From the NCBI RefSeq assembly GCF_021018805.1, contig NC_086283.1, forward strand, positions 7,143,162 to 7,207,161: a stretch of DNA of 64,000 nt. Reading direction: 5' to 3'. Under the pieces are notes generated by a model. The model was given only the letters and a program-made list of their open reading frames with translations, made no database searches and was not told the DNA's origin. The stretch is from Prinia subflava (lineage: Eukaryota; Chordata; Aves; Passeriformes; Cisticolidae). Below are positions 22,165 through 33,103 of the stretch, in pieces. The position numbers and the translations under genes were made by a program. The first letter of the stretch is position 1. Every line of letters begins with the position of its first letter.

Positions 22165-25100
22165 GTTTTGGTAGTTTTTTTGTTTTCAAGATTTAAGCCT
22201 GCTCTGCTCTGTTCCTGATCACATCCCACAGTAGCTGTTAGAGAAAAAACATATATTCATGGGTGCATTAACATCTGGCCAGTGCCAACCCATGACAGCA
22301 GTGTCATCATCTTCAGCCTCTTAAAGGTCAACTGTGCTTTTTTTTTCATCTCCAAAACACTGACCTGTGGGGCTGAAGTGTACTTAAGCAGGATTTTACA
22401 CTCCAGTTTTACAGCACTTTGCTCTCTGGTTTTAATACATGCTTTTAGTAATAAATAGATAAATAAGTAACTAAAGGGAAGAAAAATAGCTAAATATACT
22501 TCCTAACAGAAATATTTTAGATTATTTTCATGTCAAGAATTAAAATCATTTTTGGGGACCAACATGGCTAAAATGATATGGTATATGAGTAGAGAAGAGC
22601 TATCAATCTACTTATCTTCAAAAGTTAACAGCTCTTGCTTCATAACTACTTTGAGGGGAGCATTTTTATTTTTGTTTTGTGGTTTGGTTTTCTTGTTTAT
22701 TGGGTGGGTTTGTGTTAAGGCTTGCTGGAATTGTAAAAACATCTGCACAAAAAGCCAGACTCCCATGCCTACAAGACACACAGAGTGACAAAATGAGGCT
22801 CCCTGGCACAAAGCTTGTTTAGCTGTGGACTGGGAACATTCATCAGGGCTAGGACGGAGAGTAGCTTGTGGGCTGTACATTTTCACTTCACCTTATTACT
22901 CCCTGGTTCCTTGTACAAACAAGAAGATAGAGCTCTAACATAGGGAAAGAACTGTTTTCCATGTTCTTCTGAACATTGGAAACAGAATGATGATCACTTC
23001 AAAAACATAAAGGCACAAAGTAATTTCTGTGTTATCCTTCTAGGTTTGCCTTCAGTCTTTTCCATTCCCAGAGCAAGTTTCTGCACTTCAAATATCTCTG
23101 CCTAGTATTTTCAGGACCATAAGTGTGGTGCTGAGCATATCAGAGTTGCATGTAGGTCAGAAATGCCATTGCTGGTATGGATGGTATGACTAGGTGACAG
23201 GCTGAGGTTTTCACTTTTTTCTGAAGAAAATAAGTTTTTTGTTCTTTTTGTCACAGCAGTAGCCCTCTGCATCCATAGCACTGATATGTAAACCTGTGAG
23301 GAAAGTGCAAACTTGTAAATTCAGCCTTTTGATTAGAGATTTAACGTCCTGAAAGCATCAACTGACAGCAGCTGTTTGAAAATGAGAGGGACAGAAACAA
23401 GCATGTTTGGGGTGTGGGGACAAGGAGAAACAAGTGTATATTCATGGGTCCTTCTGCTTCATTTTGTCAACTGGCAATTTTGTTCAAGAGCCTTTTAGGT
23501 CAATCCTTTAGGACACCTGACACCTAATCTCCAACAGCTTCAGATCCTGACCACTCATATATCAAATGACTGTGCCACTTTATCAGCCTCACAGCTACTG
23601 TAGTCCAAGGGGGCCTTGAGAAAGGGCTGACACAAGTGACTGTTTAATTCCCTGAGGGCTTAGTGGTACCCAGCATTTTTTGCTCTGGCTTGGAAAATGC
23701 CTCACTAGAGTTTTGCTAGAGCTAGGATGATTTTGGTTTGTTTTTTTGAAACAGTCCAATTCTTGATGACATTGAAATGTAATTAATGATTCTGTTACCT
23801 AATTTAGAAATACAATGGAACTTACTTTCACAATCAGAATTAATACATCTGTGATTAAATCTGCCTGCAGAAGTAAGAAACAGATAAGTTCTTAACAGGA
23901 GGCTTTTATGGAGGAATAGAAAATATGTCTTGTGTTTGGAAAAACCTTTATCCTAATGCCTCTTACTTTTGGGTAGAGGATTGGTTCATCATGTTTACTA
24001 AATTTGAACACTGTGTGAAAATAGCTGAGTTTCTGATACAAATTACTGTTCCAAATTTGATTGCTATGTTAGCTATTGGATTTAACTTTTCTGCATTTTT
24101 ATACAGTTAAATAGCAAAGGGCTGTTAGAAGGACCTAGTTGCAGACCTTTTATAATCTTTTTTTGGCCAGTATTTTAATGTGCTTTGCCATGTCCGAAGT
24201 GTGATGCAGTTCTCTGTGGGTGGGTAATCAAAGGTATTTCTTGTGTATATGATGTATATCATGAGATATACATCTACAGAAGCTTTTACATAACAAGCCA
24301 TAAGCTCTGGCTGTTTTACAGTGAAGTCTAATTATTGCATTATCATTTTATCTAAAATGAATATGAGTGGTTTTCCCATAAATGTGGGATATAAACACTA
24401 AGATATATCTGTTAGAGGTGGTTTTCTTGTTGTTTGACTTGGGTTTTCTTCTTGTTTGCTTCTTTCCTTTATTTTTAGAATTAAAGATGGCAAAGAAGAT
24501 TGAAAATAAGTGTTATTTGCTGATTGACTTATGAAAATCATTTATGACTCCTTAAACTGTAGAATAATATAATACACATTAAACATGCCCAAAATTTGGA
24601 ACACTGATGTAATGCTGACAGTTTTTAAATTTTTTAAAACCACCTTTCAGCCACTGATATAAGAGTATAAGAAATGGACAAGCAAAGTATATTTAAAAAT
24701 TGAAAAGCTCTCTGTTTTTCCAAATTCTTCCGTTTCTAAAACAGGCCCTTCTCATTTTATTTCATTATCTGTCTTCCATCTGAGACCAGAAGCACAAATG
24801 TCAAAATAAATTAAGATAAGCCTTTCATGCAGCATTTCTAAGTTGTAGAGAAGAGGAAAGCATTGGCAGTCTTGCTGGGAAGACTGTGCTTTTAAGGTTG
24901 ATTGGACAGATTTTAAGAATCAGGAGTTTCAGGTCGTCTTTCTGTTTAGTGCGACATCTGTGTTTTCACCTCCTTCAGAAGAATAATTTCTTCCCTTACA
25001 TGGGTTAGAGTTAATCCACCATAACTGACAAAATAAGTCATTTTAGTGCCCAGCTGTGGAGTACATGCAAACATGCAGAGCCTTTTAAAATTCTGTTTAT

Positions 25101-25223
25101 CATTACTTACACATTATGAGAACATTCGTGTATTTCATGATGTCTTTACACATTCACATCTTACACATTCATATATTTCATCACGTCTTTCTTAACTTCA
25201 TCTTTTTTTATCTTTGCCTTCAG

Positions 25224-25277
25224 GGTGAACCTGGTTTGCCTGGCATAGCAGGAGAGAAGGGAGAAGCAGGGCTCAAG
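25224..25277 (+). CDS. COL25A1: COL25A1 exon (GEPGLPGIAGEKGEAGLK)
   Basis: A 54-bp exon encodes GEPGLPGIAGEKGEAGLK, six perfect triplets, with acceptor CTTTGCCTTCAG and donor GTCAGT. The 54-bp size is the ancestral fibrillar collagen exon unit. It contains GEKGEA, a charged triplet pair typical of stable triple helix. It follows the longest intron of the upstream half and is the first of the six exons enclosed by the inverted LTR pair. Confidence 0.93.
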
Positions 25278-26851
25278 GTCAGTATTGAAAATGGATTAAA
25301 AACAGAAGCATGGCGTATGTGAGTGCACATGTAGATGACAGTTGTGCTTTCCAGCTTGGGTTTATACTCTGACTGGCTTTCAATGGCCTGCTCCCTCCAG
25401 TGATCAGTGCTGTAAGAGGCATTACACATCTCACCATAAAGAAGCATATTCTTCTGCTGTGCATGTATAATTCCAGTCAGTGACACTGACGCACAGACAT
25501 CCACTGCCAGCTGAATGCAATATGCCTGTAAGTGTTTGGGAATTTGGGGACCTTTCAGAAAGGCTTTGTTTATGCCCCTTACAATGTGTTTCAGGCTTCC
25601 TTTCAAGAACTGCTGCAGTCAGTTCTTTGACAAATGTCACAGTGAAGTCTTGAGGGCTGATCCTGCTATTATGGAAGTTACCAACAAGCCTCATTAGGAG
25701 CATGTCTCAGCCTGTATTTGTTACATCAGAATGACTCTTTGCACTTTATTGTTAGATAGTTTGTTCTGCTGTTTTAATACTGAACAAGGGAAATGGAACA
25801 TAAAGCTTATGATAACTTCATTTAAAAGAAAGCTCAACATGTCCAAGGTGATACTGTGGAACTGTGAGCCTCTGTGAGGGGGTAATGCTAAGTTCTAATC
25901 CCATCAGCTGCGAGTGAGAGTCTCTGGTGCACAAGTGCTCCTCAGCTGATTCTGTGCAGCATGCTGCTGCTGACAGACATGCAAGGCAGCCTCTTTACAT
26001 TTACTGACTGGCTGCTTGTCCATCAGGAATGAAAACAAACCACTTGGGAGCATGACCTTTTCTTACTTTGTATACAGAAGAAGCCAAATTATGGCAGTTG
26101 ATGCTTAATTTGTATTCACAGCTGTAGTCCCTAAGTTGCCTAGTGACTGCTAGCCATCAGAAGAGGCAAAGATGAACCAAAGTGCAGCTCTGAGCCAGAA
26201 ATGCAGACTTGAGTTGTCAGGACCAGGCTGGTGTGCAAAAGTGCTTTTGCAGTTTTTCAAGCATGTTTTAATTTTGAAAAAAATAATGGCTATAAGACAT
26301 CTTTTTGTTACAGAGATTGTTACAGAGAATGTAAGGAGCACAGAAGGCTCTTTACTCTGAAACAGCTATGAATTACTTCAAGACACTTAAGGCATTTTCT
26401 CTCTCTTGAGGAACCTTCTGAGCCACTGACAGAATCACGAGACTTTCCCTTCACATTCAGACTTTTTGTTTCCTTGGTTTGTTCCCAAAACAAGGAGAAC
26501 CACATGTAGGAGACACCTTGGTCCCTACAGTCTGCTTCTCAAAGACAAATGCCTGTTTGTCAGAGTCTAGGACAAAATAGAGAGAGATATCTTCACAGGC
26601 AAACCATTGAAACTTTAAAAAAAATGTTAAAGTTGTACTGTCCATTGAGATCTATTAAATTTACATATTTTATTGTTCTTTTGGGATTTTCTTGTTTTAT
26701 TGTATCATCTGAGACATTGTCATCAGTAGTGAATAATTATTAGTAATGGTAGTAATACTAACATTAGTATTAACTAATGATAGTAAGGCTAACACTGATA
26801 TTTGTCTGAATTAGTAACTTACAACTTCTTTGCTCCAATTATTCTCTTTAG
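25278..26851 (+). other. COL25A1: COL25A1 intron (1.6 kb)
   Basis: AT-rich intron with no recognised repeat family. Near its 3' end (26731-26815) there is a run of degenerate TAGTAA/TAACTA repeats including a short hairpin-capable AATACTAACATTAGTATT. The acceptor is TCTCTTTAG. Confidence 0.65.
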
Positions 26852-26878
26852 GGTGACCCTGGAGAAAGAGGAGAAAAG
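26852..26878 (+). CDS. COL25A1: COL25A1 exon (GDPGERGEK)
   Basis: A 27-bp exon encodes GDPGERGEK, three perfect triplets rich in charge. The acceptor is CTCTTTAG and the donor is GTGAGA. At this small size, recognition depends on the flanking splice sites. Skipping would keep the frame and the Gly-X-Y register. Confidence 0.92.
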
Positions 26879-29209
26879 GTGAGATGTTTCACTTCCTTTG
26901 TTGTGGCTCTGTTTCGGATAACGTGCTTGGAGAATTGCCAGTGGACCTATCCCAAGTTTAAAAATAAAAAACCGCAGCTATTACCTACAGCTTGAGTGGC
27001 ACTGTGCAGCCTTTCTGAGGGTCAGGTAATACCTAACTAATGGAAGTTACTGATCTGTGGTTACTGCAGTGGGATTAGTCACAGAGCGCAGTGATTGTGT
27101 GTTAAAGGCTGCACAGCTGAGTAGTCAGGCAACTAATCCTAACTGTGGTGAGTCTCAGAAAATTAGAGATCCACACATTTCTCATAACTTGGTTTTGATG
27201 CTCTGACACCTGTGTGGAATAAAACTGTTAGGTAACAGAATGATCAAACGACATAGATTCTAAGCAGTACCTGGATAACAAGCTCTCCACGCACTAAAAA
27301 TGGAATGCTCCATTTGTGTTTGGGTCAGTTTAAGTAAGAGCAAGGGAGTCTGCCCCCATGATCTTCAGTGGTGCTGCCTGGAGAGGCACAAGCAGCACGC
27401 TGATGGTGCTCTTTCAGTGAGTTAGTAAGACATTGCTTCTCTGGTGTCCAGTCATACCAAGGCAGGACAAGGGGGTGGAACAAGCTCCATGCTGCAAAGG
27501 AAGAGTATAATTCTGGTCTTCCAGGTATAGTGTCTGGCAGGAGCACAATGAGTTCAGAGTTCAGCTTCCTCATCTGCTTACAGGGGCAGTTTGAGAAATA
27601 GGATAAGCCTTGTTCTGAGTAGGAGTCTGTGTACAGCCTCATCTTCTGCAAGTATGCTGAGCATACTTACTTAAGAAGTAAGTTGTTTGTACTGAGGTGC
27701 AATTTGCTCTTGAGCAATGCTTACCTTTGTCTTTGCAGCTACAACTGAATTTCACTTCCAGATCCATGTAAATCTATGTAATATCAGCTGGAAGCATGCT
27801 TTGCCAAGGCAATTGATTTCACATTTTCAATAGCACCATAAAAATAATTGAGAGTAATCTTAAGCATCTGTAATCCACATGCAGAACTATGTAATCATGA
27901 AATATGCACCATGAAATAATTTAATTTAAATAATTTCTTCTGTTAAAATGATGTTTAAAGTACTTCAGTAACCCTTAGTTTGTTTTCAGACATAAAAGGA
28001 ATAACAATGAATTTTAATATGTACTGAATTTTTGTTACTTAAAACCATTTTATTTTTCCGTAATTATCCTTTGTCTTTTTCTAAAACGTGTAGTTATAGA
28101 TCCCCTCAATATGCTTTGTCATGTCAAATGAACTTGAGATGACATTCCTGACTGTTAATCTTACATATTTCATGTATGTTTCCTTATTTGAAGTGCTGCT
28201 AGATTGTTAGCTAGTTCCCATTGTATCAATGATGTGATGTATAAATTGCTAAGTCTTCTCCAAATGGAATTTCACATTTAAGTTTTCAGAACAATATGAC
28301 AGATGCTGAATAATGCTACTTGAGAAATTCTACTGGTTATCTGAACAAGGCCAGGAATGTGGTTTTAGTCTACTTATGCTCTGAGTAGACTAAATATTTC
28401 TATCAATATTTTTGGCATTTTAAGTACTTCTTGCACTTCACATGAACCTCAGGTTCCACAGAAATTTTTAGCATATATTCTTAACATGAAACAACATATA
28501 ATGTATTTGACATAGTCCTGACTTCTTATATGGTTACTTGACTAGGTGGAAATTAGGTCTTTTTATAGATAAATATTGTGACATTTTATTTAAAAATTCT
28601 GTGCATTTTTTGAGTAGAAAATGTCTACTCATCCATGAAAAGGTGTTACCTGACTCTCACTTTTTTAACAAAAACAGTGGACAGAGTTTATGTAAAGTCA
28701 TTTGGTAGCTCCTTGGAGGAGTGACATTTAGTGATTTTTCTTAGTTTGTGAATCATTCATGAAGGACTTCAGACTCAGAGAGTATCTGCTATAAATTACT
28801 TGAGAATTCCAATGAAAACTACTGGAAATGTCTAACTGTCATCTAAATTTTATTAGATGCATCTAGGTGAATGTCTCTGTGTTGGGAAGAAAAATGTATT
28901 GGTAATTTAAAGTGCTGAATCATCATGAAATCATTAAATCATTCCTTTCTTGCTGAACTGGAGTGAACTGAGAGAGATGGTACCAACAGGCATTTTGATA
29001 CTTTGTGGTGGGGATTTTTTACATATCTGTGAAAGGGATGGCAGTTATAGTGAAGTCTGTGTAAGACATAGCCACTTCCTGTCACAGAGATTGTCTGTCT
29101 GATTAACAAAATCAGCTTGCATTTTTAATCATGTTGGAATGCTGACTCTTCTCTGCACATTGTGTGCTTACAGAAAGTCATTAAAATATAATGTGTGTTT
29201 GAATTGTAG
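26879..29209 (+). other. COL25A1: COL25A1 intron (2.3 kb)
   Basis: AT-rich intron without a recognisable repeat, RNA gene or extra exon. The minus-strand 108-codon open frame at 27325-27651 has no motif. The intron ends GAATTGTAG. Confidence 0.65.
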
Positions 29210-29254
29210 GGGGATGCTGGTGAGAATGGACTGAAGGGTGACACAGGAGAAAAG
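29210..29254 (+). CDS. COL25A1: COL25A1 exon (GDAGENGLKGDTGEK)
   Basis: A 45-bp exon encodes GDAGENGLKGDTGEK, five perfect triplets, nearly identical to the human segment as I recall it (GDAGENGPKGDTGEK). The exon starts right after TAG in a run of four G; this placement is the only one that keeps Gly in register. Donor GTAACA. Confidence 0.93.
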
Positions 29255-32200
29255 GTAACACCACTTCTTAGCAGAGAAGAAAATGTGAGCCCTAGACATG
29301 GTTACAGTATAACCAATTAATGAAAATAATAATTTAGTCAAAAGAAAAATGCATTTTGAGCTGGTTTTTCTGTTTTTTTAAGATGAGTGATTTGGTCAAG
29401 TTAATTTTTATGAACAACAGAAAAGTTCTCACTATTCCATTTAACTAAGCATAAGATTTATTTACTTTATACAGCAGTAGCTCTACTACTGAATATAGAC
29501 TATATCAGCATGGTTCTAGCTAGCACTCCTCTTTGTTGAAATTTGCATTATACAGAAGCTTTGGTCACAACCTGCCACTTGGAACTGCCCCATTGAATTA
29601 TAGCTGTGTTTTCTGATACACCCTTTAACTCTTCCCCTTTTGGGTTTCCATCAAAGAGTGGGACCAAACCAATATGGGACAAAAATTAGGGTATTGTGAT
29701 AGGCAAATTCCCTCCAAAATTGGCAGATGGAAAATCAAGAGTTGACAGTAAACACACTTTAAATCTTTATTCCAAGTGACATCAGCAATAACCTGCCTTT
29801 ATACCTTCTTAGTTCATTGTTGCAAAGTACCAAGAAAATCACCAAAAAAAAGATTTTGTGAAAATTTTTATTTTCTTGAGTTTTCTTTCATGTAAGACTC
29901 ATGCTCAGAAAATTGTACTGATGTTTTCAGTGTGGTTTCCTTACATAAGCCAATCTTTAGCAGAGAGGGTAAAGGCTGTGTTGCACATGAGAAAGGATCA
30001 GACATATTGATCTCTTCTGGCCATCATTTTTGAATCCATATGCTTCTAAAAAACACTTATTTTAGTGACTACACTTGGGCAGAAGCCTAAGTGCTTTTTC
30101 TGCACACCCCTGCATGTGTAAGTCTTAACCAACATAGAACACTTCAGTGCAAGGAGAAATTTTTGATGGATTTATCAAGCTGGTAAGGGATGCATGCAAA
30201 TCCCTCAGGAGCTATCAGTTGGGTACAGTAAATCTGTACTTTGAAGAGCACAAGGATTTTAAGGCATATTCTAAAATCAGCAATTAAAAATAGACATTAG
30301 ATTTAAGAATAGTCAAGTTACTTGATTCTTGGAGTTAATTTAAATAATACTTTATGTGCAGTCATGTTTATTAACATAGATGAAAGTCTTAAGAACCTGA
30401 TTTACTTACTTAGACGATGTATCCTGGTAATATAATCTTGATCCACTCTTATGTGATTTAAGAATATAATCTGCTACAAGTATGAATTGAGATTGTTGTT
30501 CAGATAGATAGTCTACAAGTAAGTGTTAAATTTATAATCTCTCTGGGAGGCCAAGTACAGCTTCACTTGTTGCTTTTATTACTTCATTAGCCTTGAGGGT
30601 AATTTTGCATCCATGAGAATGCCCATATTGACCACCTGTCATCAGCAGTGTGCACATCCTCCTGTTTGGGATCTTTTTTGAGGAAACAAAAAAGTCTTCT
30701 CTTTCTGTCGAAGTATAAAGTTTTAAATACTGCTGTGTGAACTTTCAACTTGTGTTTAGGCAGTTGAGTTGGGATCAGCTTGTGGGAAGTGTAGGTCATT
30801 AGGAGACTTCTCATACTGCTGTATCTGAAGAAATTTCGAGATACCTCTTGAACTTCATAATGCAGAAGTCTCCCATCTCTTCTAGGTTTCATGTGATTTT
30901 CAGAGGTGACATGGGAATATGTTCTGTTTGTTTGGAGTGCACTGCTTTAACCATAATGGGTTAGAATCCTTTGCATTCATTTTTGCCAGACTTTCCAGAA
31001 CTGTGACTTCATTGACTTTCAATATTTTTCTTCTTTTTCCCTGCCTACCAGACAATCTGCCACCCAGAAAAAAAAAAGATACAGTTCTTAAAGGAGAGCT
31101 GCAGCTTAAATTTTCTGATAGGTAGCTTTGCAAACATCACTTTCTGAAGCGCTTACAAGGGTGGTTTTTGACAGATAATTTAGGAGTAAGCATTAAACTT
31201 GGTGTTACTACATTATGCTTGAGATGCTTAACAGGGTTTATATTCTTTCCTGTTCTTCAGCACAGGGGGAAGTTTTCACTGAGGAGATTTAATCCATAGT
31301 CCATAGAGTTTAAAAACATTTCTTTGAAAGCTTAAATAGAATTTCCATGAGGTAAATAATAAATTATTTGTATGGTGAGAGAGTGAGATACCATGTGACA
31401 ACAGATTCAGACTTGGTTTAGGTGTAGGTTCCAGTCTGTGCAAAAAATGTAGCTTTGTTTTCTAAACTGCTGTACCTAGCGACACTCAGAAATATAGACT
31501 TCCATCCTTAATTCTTGACCTGAGACTTTAGAATTAAAATGTCTTTGTCGAATTGTCCTACTTTGAAGACAGGGTCAATCCCAAGCTTGAGTTCTTGCTT
31601 CTGTTGTTTCACTGTAGCCTTGGTCCCTAGAAGCTACCAAGGATCTTCTTTCTTTGTACATGTGCCCCTGCTAAAGTTTCTTCATTTGCAAACTGTCTTG
31701 ACTCAGCAGTGAATTGGAACATACTGTACCTTAATTTTTTCCTTTCCTTTGATCTAAGTTTTATTCTTGCATGAAGATGGATTATAAATGTTTTGTGTCT
31801 TATCTTCTCTATATCCATCATTGCCCTTCAAAATGTTCAACCAGTTAATGTTTCTTACCTTGTTTTGGCCCTTTATATCTATAAAAGGCTCTTGAGGCTT
31901 TCAGTTGTACATGCTTGTAAGGGATATTAGCAGTGTCACTCATGCATGTCTGTCAAAATGAGGCAGCTCAGGTTTCCATGTGTATACAATAACAAGTAAT
32001 TAAACAATTTTTCAAATAGAAGTACACTAGTCATCTTCAGTAGTATAGCCTAACTGGCAAACTTTTCACTAGGTTTTTTTCCTTTTTTCCTTTGGTGTAT
32101 GGTTTAAGGAAAAAAAAGTTAACTGATCCTCTGTCCTGTGCCTATCAGAGCCTATGAAATCCAGTCAACTCAGCAATATGTAGGCAAATCTTTGTGAATG

Positions 32201-32870
32201 CTAGGTGCCCTCTCAGAACAGGGACCTTTCCTGGATACAGAAATTACCATAGCTGTTTGTTCCTGTAAAGTATAGCCCTTATTGTGTTAATCTATCCATT
32301 TAAATACACTGGAGTGTTGAGGAAATAAAGCTATGATCTGTCCTGATGGAGATGAACTCATAGGTCACTGGGATTTTTTTTTTCAAAGTAAATCTTTATT
32401 GGCACAAAAAATGTCATCAGTTGAGTCCTGACATTTGCCATCTATAAAATTAGGTCAGATGGTTGCTCATATTCTTTGTAAATAACAGTGAATTATTTTT
32501 AATGTAGACCAGCAATTTAGAGATGTCAGAGTATGTCCCATATTCTGACTGTGTGAAGTACATTTATACACCATCTGCAGTTATTAGAGCTACATTCTTA
32601 CTTGTGAAATTCGAGGTTAGCTATAATAGATGTTTGGGTGAGTGAAGCTAAATGTCTCTCTACATGGTCTTGAAAACAATACTGTTCGTTTTCTGAATCC
32701 CACTGATGTAATTAATTAGTTAAATGCCTGTGTAGCAGCACAGAAAACAGGCAGTCTTGCTATCCAGTTAATTTGGTATATAATGTTTCTGTACTCTTAC
32801 ATGATTTATGTGTTTCCTGGAAAATTGCTTATGTAGTAAGAGTGATTATTTCTTGTGGATTTTGTATCAG
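29255..32870 (+). other. COL25A1: COL25A1 intron (3.6 kb)
   Basis: AT-rich intron. No repeat family, structured RNA or collagen exon was recognised. Several T-rich stretches occur (for example near 32380). It ends TTTGTATCAG. Confidence 0.65.
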
Positions 32871-32903
32871 GGTGACCCTGGATCTTCTGCAGCTGGAATT
32901 AAG
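32871..32903 (+). CDS. COL25A1: COL25A1 exon (GDPGSSAAGIK), with triplet interruption
   Basis: A 33-bp exon encodes GDPGSSAAGIK, identical to the human piece as I remember it. It breaks the Gly-X-Y rule: G-SSAA-G leaves four residues between glycines. Such interruptions add local flexibility to non-fibrillar collagens. The donor is GTAATG. Only 164 bp separate it from the next exon, the shortest intron here. Confidence 0.94.
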
Positions 32904-33067
32904 GTAATGGAGCTCTGAATAAGTTGTGCAGGGAGAAGGGGGATGGTTGGTCCACATTACTTTACATTGCCACAGACATTTTGGATATCGTAAATGTTAC
33001 AGTTTTCCACAGCTCTATCTTAAATTAATTTTCTAAGATCTCATGTCTTTCGTCCCTTTTCTTTTAG

Positions 33068-33103
33068 GGTGAACCTGGTGAATCTGGACAGCCTGGACAG
33101 AAG
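33068..33103 (+). CDS. COL25A1: COL25A1 exon (GEPGESGQPGQK)
   Basis: A 36-bp exon encodes GEPGESGQPGQK, four perfect triplets; human has GEPGESGRPGQK as I recall. The acceptor is CCCTTTTCTTTTAG and the donor is GTACTA. It is separated from the preceding exon by a 164-bp intron (32904-33067) that holds nothing else recognisable. Confidence 0.93.

Larger units (their letters stand above)
20921..22297 (+). mobile_element. Solo LTR of an avian endogenous retrovirus, copy 1 (sense)
   Basis: A 1,377-bp unit starts TGTCGTGG and ends CCATGACA, giving 8-bp terminal inverted repeats with one mismatch and TG...CA ends. It is flanked by GCAG on both sides (AGCAG if the final A is shared). No retroviral internal region, gag, pol or env, is attached. 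The orientation is set by an ATTGG (CCAAT-box complement) at 21005, a TTAAAA TATA-like box at 21050 and AATAAA at 22159. GC-rich, with C/G homopolymers around 21193 and 21295. Its open frames (up to 122 codons at 21620-21988) have no known domain. It is a diverged copy of the element at 43965-45328. Confidence 0.85.
13717..25223 (+). other. COL25A1: COL25A1 intron (11.5 kb) with a mobile-element cluster
   Basis: Mostly AT-rich unique sequence from 13.7 to 19.1 kb, with nothing recognisable. Then come an inverted-repeat element (19167-20300), a CR1 fragment (20479-20620) and a sense LTR (20921-22297), all within 3.2 kb. From 22.3 to 25.1 kb I see only unique AT-rich sequence. Just before the next exon, 25123-25146 and 25166-25190 are near-copies of each other. 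No collagen exon was found inside. Confidence 0.75.
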
